A DNA stretch of 64,000 nt. Source: Mongoliitalea lutea. GTDB lineage: Bacteria; Bacteroidota; Bacteroidia; Cytophagales; Cyclobacteriaceae. A model generated the notes under the pieces. That model ran no database searches, had not been told where the DNA came from, and saw nothing but the letters and a program-made list of their open reading frames with translations. This document shows, piece by piece, positions 51,007 through 61,217 of this stretch. The position numbers were made by a program, and so were the translations under genes. Position 1 is the stretch's first letter. Every line of letters begins with the position of its first letter. The stretch spans positions 186,001 through 250,000 of the forward strand of contig NZ_BMYF01000003.1 in NCBI RefSeq assembly GCF_014652135.1, written 5' to 3'.

Positions 51007-52071
51007 TTAATTGTCCATCAATTGGTTACTGATGGGTTGGAAACCTTCAAACTGACTGTTGTAATAGGTGAAAATACTATACCATGATGAGGGGTCATTG
51101 TATCTCAGTTTATTATCAGAAACAAAGGTGGAAATCATCGTTGCTTTATCTCCAAAGATTTCCAGGAACTGATTTTTCTTTTTGGGTACCATAAAGATAT
51201 CTTTCCCAACAGCATAATAATACTGATTCCGCTTCACGATTTTATCATCTTTTTCACCAACCATCAAAGCTTCGTTATAATTGGAAGCACGGATGGTGGC
51301 AACGGTTCTACGCAACAAAGGCTTTTGTCCATCCACCAATACCTCAAAGAATCCGGAAATCGGAGAACCTTCATCTTTAAAATCCATACCATTCACAAAA
51401 AATCGGGGAATATTGAAATCCTTATCCACCCAAACGACATTTTGTATGCGCAATCCAGGAATGGCGCTGACCTCATCCGAACCCTCTGCTCTTATTTCAA
51501 AAGTATTGGAATTGATCTGATAGCGGACCAAATAGCCTTCCATAACTTCTGAATTCTTATAGAGTAGGATAGAAGCCTTATTCCAGTTCCCATCTAAATA
51601 GTAGTCTCCAATCAATTGCTTCGGCTCCGGTGGAATCCCGAAAACCGCATTGCCACCCACCAGATTGGGGCGGGAGGTAAACAATTGGGCTACATTGGTA
51701 GCTCGGATAGTTTTTTGTAAAACATCCCCTGTTTTTTCTTCCATCCCCAAAGGATACAAAAGAATGGTTCCCAAATTCAGGTTGTTTTTGACATTGATCT
51801 GATTTTGGTAGGGTTCAAAACCCGGGATGAGTATCTGTACCATAAACCTTCCTTCATATATATTGGAGATTTCAAACTTTCCAGTTTGATTGCTGACAGC
51901 ATAAAAAGCTGTTTCTCGAATGGTTATAGTGGCATTGCTAATTGCTTCCTCCGTAATCCCATGTTTGACAGTTCCACTGATCTGAAATGTCTGAGCATGA
52001 GATAAAATCGGAGTGAAAAGCAGGCAGAAGGCAAAAAATAGCGTACCTTGTAGTCGTATTAGAGTATTCAT
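51007..52071 (-). CDS. Exported protein with carboxypeptidase-regulatory-like N-terminal domain
   Basis: About 354 residues. The signal peptide ends near I-L-S-H-A-Q (start taken at the ATG at 52071; an in-frame codon at 52104 adds 11 residues ahead of the signal). Residues ~28-110 form a CarboxypepD_reg-like beta-sandwich (I-S-G-T-V-K-H-G, A-T-I-T-I-R-E-T, G-K-F-E-I-S-N-I), as in TonB-receptor N-termini. The remainder, with D-Y-Y-L-D-G-N-W-N-K and V-N-G-M-D-F-K-D, is beta-rich and unrecognised. There is no receptor barrel. It lies 63 nt downstream of nothing on its strand and ends close to the GGT gene start region, so the two may share a transcript. Confidence 0.72.
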   Translation of the reverse strand: MNTLIRLQGTLFFAFCLLFTPILSHAQTFQISGTVKHGITEEAISNATITIRETAFYAVSNQTGKFEISNIYEGRFMVQILIPGFEPYQNQINVKNNLNLGTILLYPLGMEEKTGDVLQKTIRATNVAQLFTSRPNLVGGNAVFGIPPEPKQLIGDYYLDGNWNKASILLYKNSEVMEGYLVRYQINSNTFEIRAEGSDEVSAIPGLRIQNVVWVDKDFNIPRFFVNGMDFKDEGSPISGFFEVLVDGQKPLLRRTVATIRASNYNEALMVGEKDDKIVKRNQYYYAVGKDIFMVPKKKNQFLEIFGDKATMISTFVSDNKLRYNDPSSWYSIFTYYNSQFEGFQPISNQLMDN

Positions 52072-52189
52072 CGGCAAATTGGTAGTTTTATTTAGTGAAA
52101 TCAAAATATCAACAATTGTTTTGGTTTAATTCAGTTCGAGTGTAATTTTATCAGTAATATAAGTATTGATTTGCAAAATCTTTCAAAAA

Positions 52190-53590
52190 TTGGGATTTCA
52201 ACAGTTTAATTTTGACAGCAGCCTCCAAGATGGGCTGGATGCCATGGGCTTCGACAAGCCAACACCTATACAAGAAGCAGCCGTTCCAGTAATTCAAGCA
52301 GGAAAAGACTTAATCGCATGCGCACAGACAGGCACGGGTAAAACAGCTGCATTTATTCTTCCCGTTATTGACAAAATCGTCAAATCGGGAAAAAGCTCCT
52401 TAAATACCCTCGTCCTCGCTCCAACCAGAGAATTGGCCATACAAATTGATCAACAGATCCAAGGTTTTGCCTATTTCGCAGGTATCAGCTCCATTCCGAT
52501 TTATGGTGGTGGAGATGGGATTGCTTGGGAACAGCAGAAAAAAGCCATGGAAATGGGAGCCGAAATCATCGTAGCCACGCCCGGACGTTTAATTGCCCTA
52601 TTACAGGGAAAGAAAATTGACCTCAGTTCATTAGAGCATTTGATATTGGATGAGGCGGATCGCATGATGGATATGGGATTTTCGGATGATATCCTGACCA
52701 TCATCAATTACCTCCCCAAGGAGCGTCAAACCATCCTGTTCTCGGCTACTATGCCTCCAAAAATCCGCTCCTTTTCCAAGCAGATTCTGAACAGTCCGGA
52801 AGAGATAAGTTTGGCTTTGGGGAAAACTGCTGCAGGTGTCACCCAAAAAGTATATGCGGTCTATGATGGACAAAAAGAAGCGCTTATCCGCTTTATTTTA
52901 ACCAGCAAGGATTATGAAGCAGTGATCATTTTCGCATCCACCAAGGACAAGGTCAAGAGCTTACACAAACTCCTAAGAAAAGACTTTGAAGTAGAAGCCT
53001 TTCACTCTGATTTAGAACAAGTTGAACGGGAACAGATTATGTCCCGCTTTAAGAATAGACAGCTGAAAATTCTTATTGGAACGGATATTATTTCTAGGGG
53101 AATCGATGTGGTGGGGATTGAATTGGTAGTCAATTTTGATACGCCAAATGACCCGGAAGACTATGTACACAGAGTGGGTAGAACAGCCCGGGCGGATTCT
53201 AAAGGGGAGGCCATTACCTTTGTTTCTGACAAAGATGCCTACAAGTATTTCAGGATCGAACAATTGATTGGAATGGAGATTGAAAAGTGTCCACTTCCAG
53301 AGGGATTTGAAGCGGGACCTGTGCTTAAACAGCGTTCAAATAGTGGTTCCTCTCAGAAAAAATCAGGGAAAAAACCATTTAAAAAGAAAAAAAATCGTCC
53401 CAAAGGAGAACGAGGAGAACACACGAAACCACAATCAGAAGGAAGTAGAGATGTTTCTCTTGCCAGAAAACCGAGAGTATCACCAGTAAACAAGCCTGCT
53501 ACTCCAAGGCAAAATGAACAAGCTACAACTGGTTCCTCCGAATTTCAATCGAAGCCGTCCAAGTTTAGGCAGCGAAAAAATATCGATTAG
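52190..53590 (+). CDS. DEAD-box ATP-dependent RNA helicase
   Basis: About 466 residues of the RhlE/DeaD-type helicase family. Motifs in order: P-T-P-I-Q (Q motif), A-Q-T-G-T-G-K-T (I), P-T-R-E-L-A (Ia), T-P-G-R (Ib), D-E-A-D (II), S-A-T (III), and G-T-D-I-I-S-R-G-I-D-V and H-R-V-G-R-T-A-R (V-VI). The C-terminal ~90 residues are basic and disordered and probably bind RNA. No ATG precedes the Q motif; TTG at 52190 (then G-F-Q-Q-F-N-F) looks best, with TTG at 52166 as alternative. It may act in ribosome assembly or mRNA decay. Confidence 0.9.
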   Translation: MGFQQFNFDSSLQDGLDAMGFDKPTPIQEAAVPVIQAGKDLIACAQTGTGKTAAFILPVIDKIVKSGKSSLNTLVLAPTRELAIQIDQQIQGFAYFAGISSIPIYGGGDGIAWEQQKKAMEMGAEIIVATPGRLIALLQGKKIDLSSLEHLILDEADRMMDMGFSDDILTIINYLPKERQTILFSATMPPKIRSFSKQILNSPEEISLALGKTAAGVTQKVYAVYDGQKEALIRFILTSKDYEAVIIFASTKDKVKSLHKLLRKDFEVEAFHSDLEQVEREQIMSRFKNRQLKILIGTDIISRGIDVVGIELVVNFDTPNDPEDYVHRVGRTARADSKGEAITFVSDKDAYKYFRIEQLIGMEIEKCPLPEGFEAGPVLKQRSNSGSSQKKSGKKPFKKKKNRPKGERGEHTKPQSEGSRDVSLARKPRVSPVNKPATPRQNEQATTGSSEFQSKPSKFRQRKNID

Positions 53591-53596
53591 TCCAGC

Positions 53597-54004
53597 TTAC
53601 CAAGGGTTGGTGCGGGTAATTGTTACCTCACTGACCCTGTTTAATGCATTGAGTCGCAGGATGATTTTTAATGGCTCTTCGTCTTTTTTCACAAATTGAT
53701 TACACTCCGGCCCCGGTTCAGCAAAGTAAATAAAAAAGGATTGGGAGCGATCTGCCAGTTCCACTTGGTCAGGTCTTCCAAAGGTCTTCATCAAAGCCTG
53801 ATTGTCTTTGCCCAATAATTCATCCTTTAAGGGACGAAACGTTTCCACAGAAGCCAAACGGTCACCTTTGCATCCTCCCCGGTCATTTTTCCAAGCCTCA
53901 AAATCCACACCCTCCATTTCCAATTTGGATGAGCAGGCAGTGGTAAAGCCTAGCATAACTGCCAAAGCCACTAGTAAACTGAAGGAAAAGAAACGATTTT
54001 TCAT
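53597..54004 (-). CDS. Small lipoprotein of unknown function
   Basis: About 135 residues. The frame is open upstream to 54058, but the lipoprotein signal starts at the ATG at 54004 with Cys24 in F-T-T-A-C. The mature part contains W-K-N-D-R-G-G-C-K-G-D-R and F-G-R-P-D-Q-V-E-L, then Y-F-A-E-P-G-P-E-C, so two further cysteines could pair. The F-G-x-P-D-x-V pattern resembles SmpA/OmlA-like small BamE-type domains, but this is only suggestive. It is convergent with the helicase gene, 6 nt apart. Confidence 0.68.
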   Translation of the reverse strand: MKNRFFSFSLLVALAVMLGFTTACSSKLEMEGVDFEAWKNDRGGCKGDRLASVETFRPLKDELLGKDNQALMKTFGRPDQVELADRSQSFFIYFAEPGPECNQFVKKDEEPLKIILRLNALNRVSEVTITRTNPW

Positions 54005-54303
54005 GGGTGTATATTTGAATGCAAAAGTAAAGGAATATCTATAATTAACCACAATCAAAGAAACTAGATGGATGCAGCTTTGTTTCTAACTTACCTGAGG
54101 GATTCGTTTAAATTTGCATGATCAGCAGGCAGAAATATGCGCTGGTACGAAAATTCCAGACTTTCTTAAAATTCATTGAAGCGCTAGGATATTAAATTCC
54201 AGCAGCTTGTGAGACAATAAGTGCCGCAATTTGTTAGAGGCGATCATTTACAGCGTTCCATTTTCCTTTAAATAGCTATATTAGCAGGCTAAAATTGTGT
54301 GGT

Positions 54304-54804
54304 ATGTATATTCGATTTGGAAAAGTATTTCATGGTCTAACCATTCTCCTATTTCTCTTTGTATTCCTGTATTTCTATGCAGCGCTCTCAGATAGAATTG
54401 CTTATGCAGTGGATGAGGACGGAGGTTGGTTGAAAACCATCACCAAAGGAACCTTCTTTTACACAGGGTTGATCATCTTTGGCCTCTTAAATGTAATCTT
54501 GGCCGTGCCAGGAAAAATGATTGAAAATGGAAGTATTGCTAGCTTGAAACGTCTGTTTCCCGTTGGGGATATTTTCCGTGAATATATCTTGTTATGGATT
54601 TACAGCTTCATTGGAATCATCAATGTTTCGCTTTCCATTTTGACGCTATTTGTTCATAGCATCAATAATCAAAACGAAATTTCAGCGGATAGCTTTAGCT
54701 TCTTCTTTTACCTAGTGCCAATCTTTTTCCTGACCTGGATTTTGGCGCTCTTCTGGATTTTATTCAAAAAATTTCAGGATATCAAAGAAAATTCACCCTC
54801 ATAA
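54304..54804 (+). CDS. Four-helix integral membrane protein
   Basis: About 166 residues with hydrophobic segments at roughly 9-28, 48-68, 90-112 and 128-150 and short charged loops. The ATG at 54304 is preferred over a TTG three codons upstream. It lies 15 nt before parE on the same strand and is probably co-transcribed with it, but I do not recognise a family and cannot infer a role. The 245 nt upstream (54059-54303) show no gene or clear promoter. Confidence 0.7.
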   Translation: MYIRFGKVFHGLTILLFLFVFLYFYAALSDRIAYAVDEDGGWLKTITKGTFFYTGLIIFGLLNVILAVPGKMIENGSIASLKRLFPVGDIFREYILLWIYSFIGIINVSLSILTLFVHSINNQNEISADSFSFFFYLVPIFFLTWILALFWILFKKFQDIKENSPS

Positions 54805-54819
54805 ACATTCAAATAACCC

Positions 54820-56718
54820 ATGGCGGAAAACGTACAATATACCGAAGATAGTATTCGATCCCTTGACTGGCGGGAACACATCCGCTTGCGCCCAGGGATG
54901 TACATCGGAAAGTTAGGAGATGGTAGTGCCCAAGATGATGGGATTTATGTCCTTGTAAAAGAGGTGGTAGATAACTCCATCGATGAACACATGATGGGAC
55001 ATGGACGTACGATTGACATCAAGATATCGGAGCATAGAGTGGAAGTAAGGGATTATGGCCGTGGTATTCCTTTGGGAAAAGTGATTGATTGCGTGTCAAA
55101 AATCAATACCGGTGGTAAATACGACTCGGGTGCTTTTCAAAAATCTGTGGGCTTGAATGGAGTAGGTACCAAAGCTGTAAACGCTCTTTCCGATTATTTC
55201 AAAGTGCAATCCTACCGAGATGGTCAGTCCAAAGTGGCCGAATTCGAAAAAGGAATTTTGAAGCATGAGGAATTGATAGAAAAGACTTCGGACCGTAATG
55301 GAACGAAGGTGGTATTTACCCCTGATGCCAGTATTTTCAAAAATTACCATTTCATTCCCGAATATCTTGAAAATCAGATTTGGAATTATGCATTTTTGAA
55401 TGCCGGGTTAACTATCAATTATAACGGGAAAAAATATTTTTCTGAAAAGGGCTTGCATGACCTTTTGACAAGAAAAGTAGATGAGGATTCCATTCGTTAC
55501 CCCATTCTCCATTTAAAAGGAAATGACATTGAATTTGCCATGACCCATGCCAATCAGTATGGAGAAGAATATTATTCCTTTGTGAATGGACAGTACACGA
55601 CCCAAGGAGGTACACACTTAGCAGCATTTCGTGAAGCGGTGGTGAAAACCTTGCGGGAGTTTTACAAAAAAGACTTTGATGCCTCCGATATCCGTCAGTC
55701 CATCGTGGCAGCGATTGCTGTTCGGGTGCAGGAACCGGTTTTTGAATCCCAGACCAAAACAAAATTGGGTTCACAGTCTGTTGGCCCTGATGGACCTACG
55801 TTGCGAACTTTTGTCAATGACTTTGTTAAAACAGAGCTAGATAATTACCTGCATAAAAATCCGGCGGTGGCAGATGCCATTTTGAAAAGGATTTTGCAAT
55901 CCGAGCGGGAGCGCAAGGAAATATCCGGCATCAAGAAATTAGCCAATGAGCGGGCTAAAAAAGCCAATTTGCATAACAAGAAGCTGAGAGATTGCCGTTT
56001 GCATTACGATGATGCAAAAGGGGATGAGGAGTTGAAAAACAATACCATGTTGTTTATCACAGAAGGTGACTCAGCTTCCGGCTCAATTACCAAATCCAGA
56101 AATGTGCAAACACAGGCAGTATTCTCCTTGAGAGGGAAGCCTTTGAACTGCTATGGCATGACCAAAAAGGTGGTGTATGAAAATGAGGAGTTTAACCTTT
56201 TACAGCACGCCCTGAACATTGAAGATGGCATTGATGGCTTACGATTCAGAAAAATAGTCATTGCCACGGATGCGGATGTAGATGGTATGCACATTCGTTT
56301 GTTGATTATGACCTATTTCCTTCAATTCTTTCCGGATTTGGTAAGAAATGGGCATCTTTTCATTTTGGATACACCTTTATTCCGTGTCCGTAATAAAAAG
56401 GAAACCATCTACTGTTATACCGATGAGGAGCGTCAACGCGCCATTCATAAACTAGGAAAAACAGCTGAAATCACCCGATTCAAGGGCTTAGGAGAGATTT
56501 CCCCGGAGGAATTTGGAAAATTTATCGGCGAGGATATCCGTTTGGACCCTATTATCTTGAATAAGGAGACCAAAATTGCGGATCTGTTGAGTTTCTACAT
56601 GGGAAAAAATACGCCTGACCGACAGAATTTCATCATTGATAATTTGAAAATCGAAAAAGACTTGGTTTTTGATGATCCTTCGAAAAAGGAGGCAGATGAA
56701 GAATCCGAAGCTGCCTAA
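54820..56718 (+). CDS. parE: DNA topoisomerase IV subunit B
   Basis: A 632-residue type IIA topoisomerase ATPase subunit. R-P-G-M-Y-I-G near residue 24, V-D-N-S-I-D-E-H near 50 and G-L-N-G-V-G near 110 form the GHKL ATP site. The Toprim domain has T-E-G-D-S-A-S-G near 414 and D-A-D-V-D-G-M-H near 486. The lack of a gyrase-specific insertion and the partner gene next door favour ParE over GyrB. It decatenates daughter chromosomes together with ParC, whose gene follows after 43 nt. Confidence 0.94.
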   Translation: MAENVQYTEDSIRSLDWREHIRLRPGMYIGKLGDGSAQDDGIYVLVKEVVDNSIDEHMMGHGRTIDIKISEHRVEVRDYGRGIPLGKVIDCVSKINTGGKYDSGAFQKSVGLNGVGTKAVNALSDYFKVQSYRDGQSKVAEFEKGILKHEELIEKTSDRNGTKVVFTPDASIFKNYHFIPEYLENQIWNYAFLNAGLTINYNGKKYFSEKGLHDLLTRKVDEDSIRYPILHLKGNDIEFAMTHANQYGEEYYSFVNGQYTTQGGTHLAAFREAVVKTLREFYKKDFDASDIRQSIVAAIAVRVQEPVFESQTKTKLGSQSVGPDGPTLRTFVNDFVKTELDNYLHKNPAVADAILKRILQSERERKEISGIKKLANERAKKANLHNKKLRDCRLHYDDAKGDEELKNNTMLFITEGDSASGSITKSRNVQTQAVFSLRGKPLNCYGMTKKVVYENEEFNLLQHALNIEDGIDGLRFRKIVIATDADVDGMHIRLLIMTYFLQFFPDLVRNGHLFILDTPLFRVRNKKETIYCYTDEERQRAIHKLGKTAEITRFKGLGEISPEEFGKFIGEDIRLDPIILNKETKIADLLSFYMGKNTPDRQNFIIDNLKIEKDLVFDDPSKKEADEESEAA

Positions 56719-56761
56719 TTTCTAGGGACTACCCAAACCAATTTCAACTTAGTACACAAGC

Positions 56762-59410
56762 ATGAGCGATACCAATACACCCAACCCAAACGAAGAAGAC
56801 GCACGCTTACATGATTCCGTTCCTGTTACAGGGATGTATAAAGACTGGTTTTTGGACTATGCCTCCTATGTGATCCTGGAGCGGGCAGTTCCGGCCATTG
56901 AAGATGGTCTGAAGCCTGTCCAGCGCAGGATTCTCCATGCTATGAAGGAAATGGATGATGGACGCTTCAACAAAGTGGCCAACATCATCGGTCAATCCAT
57001 GCAATACCACCCACATGGAGATGCTTCCATTGGAGATGCCATCGTCAACTTGGGTCAAAAGGATTTGTTGATCGAAACTCAAGGGAACTGGGGGGATATC
57101 CGTACTGGTGATGGTGCTGCTGCTTCCCGATACATCGAGGCACGCCTTTCCAAGTTTGCACTTGAGGTTGTATTCAACCCACAAACCACCGAATGGCAAT
57201 TATCCTACGATGGAAGAAAGCGGGAACCGATTACTTTGCCTGTGAAATTTCCTCTGCTATTGGCTCAGGGGGTGGAAGGTATTGCCGTGGGTTTGTCCAC
57301 CAAGATTCTCCCACACAACTTTGTTGAGTTGATCCAAGGTTCTATTGCGATCCTAAATGGGGAGCGAACCAACATACTCCCTGATTTTCCAACGGGAGGT
57401 CTGGCGGACTTTTCAGAATACAATGAAGGACTCAGAGGAGGAAAAGTAAAAGTTCGAGCAAGAATAGAGGAGGAGGATAATAAAACCCTTTTAATCAAAG
57501 ATATACCGTTTGGAACGACTACCAATTCTTTGATTGATTCCATTATCAAAGCCAATGATAAAGGGAAAATCAAGATCAAGAAAGTGGTCGATAATACTGC
57601 CAAAGATGTAGAGATTCAGGTCCAATTGGCGCCGGGTCAGTCTCCCGATATGACCATAGACGCCTTGTATGCGTTTACAGACTGTGAGGTCAGCATTTCT
57701 CCAAATGCCTGTGTCATTATCGAAGACAGACCTGTATTCCTATCTGTTAACGATATTCTAGCCTACAATACCAACCAAACCAAGCAATTACTTAAGCGGG
57801 AGTTGGAAATCCGTAAGGCGGAGTTGATGGAGAAATTGTTGTTTTCCTCCTTAGAAAAGATCTTTATTGAAAACAGAATCTATCGGGATATAGAGGAATG
57901 TGAAACTTGGGATGCAGTAATTGAAACCATCGACCGGGGATTAGACCCATTTAAACCAGATTTTTATCGGGAAATCACCACAGAGGACATTATCCGCTTA
58001 ACCGAAATTAAGATCAAGCGAATCTCCAAGTTTGATGCCTTCAAGGCAGATGAGCTGATGCGCAAGTTGCAGGAGGAGTTGAAGGAGGTGAATTACAACT
58101 TGAAGCATTTGACAGCTTATGCGATCAAGTACTACGAAAATCTCCTGACCAAATATGGTAAGGGTAGGGAGCGAAAAACTGAAATCCGCACATTCGATCA
58201 GATTGAAGCTACTGTCGTGGCTGCCAATAATGCGAAATTGTATGTCAATCGTGCAGATGGTTTTGTAGGTTTTGGATTGAAGAAGGATGAATTCGTCTGC
58301 GATTGTTCTGACTTGGATGATATCATTGTCTTCAGAAGAGACGGGGTCTGTGTAGTGACCAAAATCCAGGAAAAGGGATTTGTAGGAAAAGACATTATCC
58401 ATGTGGCAGTCTTCCGAAAAGGAGATGAGCGCATGGTGTATAATTTGATTTACCTCGATGGAGGCAGTGGCAGGGCTATGGTCAAGCGATTCCAAGTTTT
58501 AGCTGTCACAAGAGATCGAGAGTATGACCTGACCAAAGGCGGTAAAGGCTCCAAAGTGCTGTATATGACCGCCAATGCTAACGGAGAAGCGGAGATTGTA
58601 ACTGTTTACTTAACTCAGGGAGCCAAAGCAAAAATCAAGGTATTTGATTTTGACTTTAGTTCAATAGAAATCAAAGGACGTGCAGCAGGTGGAAATATAT
58701 TGACAAAATACCCTGTTCGTAAGATTCAATTGAAGATGCAGGGTGTTTCTACCCTCGGAGGTTTGGATATTTATTACGATAGTTCCGTAGGTCGATTGAA
58801 CACCGATCAGCGGGGTAAGAAAATTGGTAATTTCCTTGGAGACGACCGTATTTTGGTCTTTTACAAATCCGGAGAATACGAGTTGACCACCTTTGAATTG
58901 ACCAATCGCTATGAGTCCGCAGATGTCTTGTTGATCGAAAAATTTAATCCTGAAGGTGTCATTTCCTGCATCTACTACGACGGAGCTAGCAAAACCTATT
59001 TTGTGAAACGCTTCTTGATCGAGACGACAACCATCAACAAGAAATTCTCGGTAGTTTCCGACCATAGGCAATCTTACTTAAAAGTAGTCTCCACCGCCAA
59101 ACAACCACAGGTGAAAGTTCAGCTGCAAAAAGGCAAGGAACGAGAGGAGGTTGAATACGATTTGGACATGTTGATTGATGTCAAAGGCTGGAAAGCTATC
59201 GGTAACAAATTATCTTCCCATCCGATCCTAGACATCCAACTGATCAGTTCAGTTGCTGAAAGCGAGGAAGAAGAAGAAACAGCATCCTCCGAAACTGAAG
59301 ATTCAGCATCCTCCTCCGAAGAAAACACCACCACCGAAGGCTTCGATGTAGGTTCCACCGTCGAGTTCAAAGTCAAAAAAGACGACGAGGAACAGCTGGG
59401 GCTGTTTTAG
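56762..59410 (+). CDS. parC: DNA topoisomerase IV subunit A
   Basis: An 882-residue type IIA topoisomerase cleavage subunit. P-V-Q-R-R-I-L-H-A-M is near residue 52, H-P-H-G-D-A near 80 and the catalytic Tyr is in A-A-S-R-Y-I-E-A near 122. The C-terminal beta-pinwheel (about 480-800) is degenerate and lacks a strict GyrA box, as expected for ParC. The last ~60 residues are a Glu/Ser/Thr-rich acidic tail (S-E-E-E-E-E-T-A-S-S) ending D-E-E-Q-L-G-L-F. It forms the A2B2 enzyme with ParE. Confidence 0.94.
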   Translation: MSDTNTPNPNEEDARLHDSVPVTGMYKDWFLDYASYVILERAVPAIEDGLKPVQRRILHAMKEMDDGRFNKVANIIGQSMQYHPHGDASIGDAIVNLGQKDLLIETQGNWGDIRTGDGAAASRYIEARLSKFALEVVFNPQTTEWQLSYDGRKREPITLPVKFPLLLAQGVEGIAVGLSTKILPHNFVELIQGSIAILNGERTNILPDFPTGGLADFSEYNEGLRGGKVKVRARIEEEDNKTLLIKDIPFGTTTNSLIDSIIKANDKGKIKIKKVVDNTAKDVEIQVQLAPGQSPDMTIDALYAFTDCEVSISPNACVIIEDRPVFLSVNDILAYNTNQTKQLLKRELEIRKAELMEKLLFSSLEKIFIENRIYRDIEECETWDAVIETIDRGLDPFKPDFYREITTEDIIRLTEIKIKRISKFDAFKADELMRKLQEELKEVNYNLKHLTAYAIKYYENLLTKYGKGRERKTEIRTFDQIEATVVAANNAKLYVNRADGFVGFGLKKDEFVCDCSDLDDIIVFRRDGVCVVTKIQEKGFVGKDIIHVAVFRKGDERMVYNLIYLDGGSGRAMVKRFQVLAVTRDREYDLTKGGKGSKVLYMTANANGEAEIVTVYLTQGAKAKIKVFDFDFSSIEIKGRAAGGNILTKYPVRKIQLKMQGVSTLGGLDIYYDSSVGRLNTDQRGKKIGNFLGDDRILVFYKSGEYELTTFELTNRYESADVLLIEKFNPEGVISCIYYDGASKTYFVKRFLIETTTINKKFSVVSDHRQSYLKVVSTAKQPQVKVQLQKGKEREEVEYDLDMLIDVKGWKAIGNKLSSHPILDIQLISSVAESEEEEETASSETEDSASSSEENTTTEGFDVGSTVEFKVKKDDEEQLGLF

Positions 59411-59460
59411 TAAATTATTGTCGAAAAGCGAGAAGTAATTCAGTCATTTAGGTGCATAGT

Positions 59461-59504
59461 AAGTAAACCATTAGATATAGAGAATCAATGGTTTACTTAT
59501 TTGT
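59461..59504. terminator. Hairpin between the convergent parC and SDR genes
   Basis: AAGTAAACCATT (59461-59472) pairs perfectly with AATGGTTTACTT (59487-59498) across a 14-nt loop. It covers the SDR stop codon. Downstream on the plus strand is ATTTGTT, a weak U tract, so termination is likely but not strong. Confidence 0.5.
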
Positions 59505-60323
59505 TACTAATTCCTCACTCAAACTCCACAATTTTTCTCGCATTTCCTTAGATCTAGCAGTGGATGATGGTGTGTTTGGTTTAGAGCTTTTGAAGTAGTA
59601 ACCATTCAACTTTGAGGAAATTTCCTGAGTTGCAAGATATATGGATGTGCTTGCCCCTTTGGCAGGCGTTAACATAAAAGGCTCAGCTAATTTCCACATT
59701 ACTTTAAATATTCCACCTGCCTCATTTCCGAATCTTGTTTTAACCACACCTGGATGTAAGGCATAAGATGATAGTCCCTGATCTCCATAATGATCAACCA
59801 AAGATTTGCTGAAAAGGATATTACACAATTTTGCATTCGCATAAGCGGTGAATGAATTGAATCCGTTTTGACATTTGGCTAAGTTATTAAAATCAATTTT
59901 TGCTGCTCTGTGCGCTTCAGAGCTTACATTAATTACCCTAGGATGTTTTGATTTAAGTAAAACAGGGATTAATTTTTTTGTAAGTAAAAAGTGCCCCAAA
60001 TGGTTTGTAGCAAATGAGAGCTCCAAACCATCAACAGTTAATTCTTTCTTCTGGAAAATTCCTCCTGCATTATTAATCAAAACATCAATAACTTTAGTAT
60101 TCGCAAGTATATTTTCAGCAGCTTTTTCAACAGATTTTAAATCAGATAGATCAAGTTGAATAAATTGGATTTTTTCTTGTGTGTTGGGGCTAAATGTCTG
60201 TATTAGTTGCCTTGCTTTGTTATCGTTTCTAGCTAAAATAAAAATTTTATCAAATTTTTTAACCAATGCTTTCAAGGTTTCTTCCCCAATACCCGATGTT
60301 GGGCCAGTTATTGCAAGTATCAT
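59493..60323 (-). CDS. SDR-family oxidoreductase (retinol-dehydrogenase-like)
   Basis: A 276-residue short-chain dehydrogenase. The cofactor motif is T-G-P-T-S-G-I-G at 6-13, with A-R-N-D near 33 favouring NADP, N-N-A-G-G near 86, N-V-S-S-E near 132 and the active-site Tyr in Y-A-N-A-K. A-L-H-P-G-V-V-K-T-R-F-G is typical of the RDH/WWOX-like group. The substrate is unknown. A TetR gene lies 95 nt beyond its start and is transcribed the same way; the pair could be regulator and target. Confidence 0.88.
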   Translation of the reverse strand: MILAITGPTSGIGEETLKALVKKFDKIFILARNDNKARQLIQTFSPNTQEKIQFIQLDLSDLKSVEKAAENILANTKVIDVLINNAGGIFQKKELTVDGLELSFATNHLGHFLLTKKLIPVLLKSKHPRVINVSSEAHRAAKIDFNNLAKCQNGFNSFTAYANAKLCNILFSKSLVDHYGDQGLSSYALHPGVVKTRFGNEAGGIFKVMWKLAEPFMLTPAKGASTSIYLATQEISSKLNGYYFKSSKPNTPSSTARSKEMREKLWSLSEELVTNK

Positions 60324-60418
60324 AGTTCAATCACATATGTTTGAGAAATAACATCAAGTTTGATTTAATGGTTTAGAAAAATATATTTCATATAAGTGTT
60401 GAAATACTTGCAAAAAAA

Positions 60419-61120
60419 TCAAAACAATGACGCTTGGATGGCTTTAGGTTTTGAAGCTTGAATAGTACCTCGCAACATTTCTTGCATTAATTTAATGAAG
60501 CCTGGTTTCCAGTTTTCTAGATGCAATTTTAACTCTTTGCCTTCAAATCCAACAGGACCTGAAAGTCTTTCAAAACCAATCAACATGCTCCAAATTGTAT
60601 AAAAGGTAATTTCTGCCTGTAATTCAGGGCGAATACTTCCATCTTTTATTCCTAGTGAAACCATTTGAACACCTAGCTTACCACAATCATGATGGATTTC
60701 CAACAGTTTTTTAAAATGCTCACTTTCCAAAATTAGGGGATGGATAGAATTTCTGCTTTCTTCGTTATTATATAACTGTACCAAATTCATAAAATTCAGG
60801 ATCGCTTCATTAAGCATCCTATTTTCTAAGACGAATTCAAGATATCTGTTCGTCAGGTCGGTAACCATTTCCATGCCAGTACGTCCCTTGAACTTGAAAA
60901 CTTCTCTAAAAACAGCACGAAGCTCATCAAAAGCCTTTTTCGTGACTGCCATATATAAATCTTCTTTGTTTTTGAAATAAAAATAAGTCAATCCTTTACT
61001 GATTTTAGCATGCTTGGCCACATCTTCCATCTTAGTTGCTGTGTATCCTTTGGTGCTAAAAAGTTTGATTGCACCATCTAAGATTTGTTTTTCCTTTTTT
61101 TCACGATCTTTTGTTGCCAT
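60419..61120 (-). CDS. TetR/AcrR-family transcriptional regulator
   Basis: A 233-residue regulator. The N-terminal helix-turn-helix has A-I-K-L-F-S-T-K-G-Y-T-A-T-K-M-E-D-V and A-K-I-S-K-G-L-T-Y-F-Y-F-K-N-K-E-D-L-Y, classic for TetR. The C-terminal ligand domain is unassigned. The downstream SDR gene on the same strand is the obvious candidate target. A terminator separates it from the lipoprotein gene upstream, and a perfect -7 element precedes its start. Confidence 0.93.
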   Translation of the reverse strand: MATKDREKKEKQILDGAIKLFSTKGYTATKMEDVAKHAKISKGLTYFYFKNKEDLYMAVTKKAFDELRAVFREVFKFKGRTGMEMVTDLTNRYLEFVLENRMLNEAILNFMNLVQLYNNEESRNSIHPLILESEHFKKLLEIHHDCGKLGVQMVSLGIKDGSIRPELQAEITFYTIWSMLIGFERLSGPVGFEGKELKLHLENWKPGFIKLMQEMLRGTIQASKPKAIQASLF

Positions 61121-61137
61121 ATTTTATGAATTATATT

Positions 61138-61145
61138 CAAAAGTA
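61138..61145 (-). promoter_or_regulatory. -7 element of the TetR gene promoter
   Basis: A perfect TACTTTTG on the minus strand, 17 nt upstream of the ATG at 61120. A TTTG lies only 12 nt further upstream, shorter than the normal spacing. Confidence 0.4.
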
Positions 61146-61158
61146 TTAAACTTCATTC

Positions 61159-61187
61159 AAAAAAAATAGGCTGTATAAACAGCCTAT
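61159..61187 (-). terminator. Intrinsic terminator of the lipoprotein gene
   Basis: ATAGGCTGT (61166-61174) pairs perfectly with ACAGCCTAT (61179-61187) around a 4-nt loop, with about eight T following on the minus strand. Confidence 0.88.
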
Positions 61188-61217
61188 GATAACTCATTCA
61201 TTATAAGTCTAGAAAAT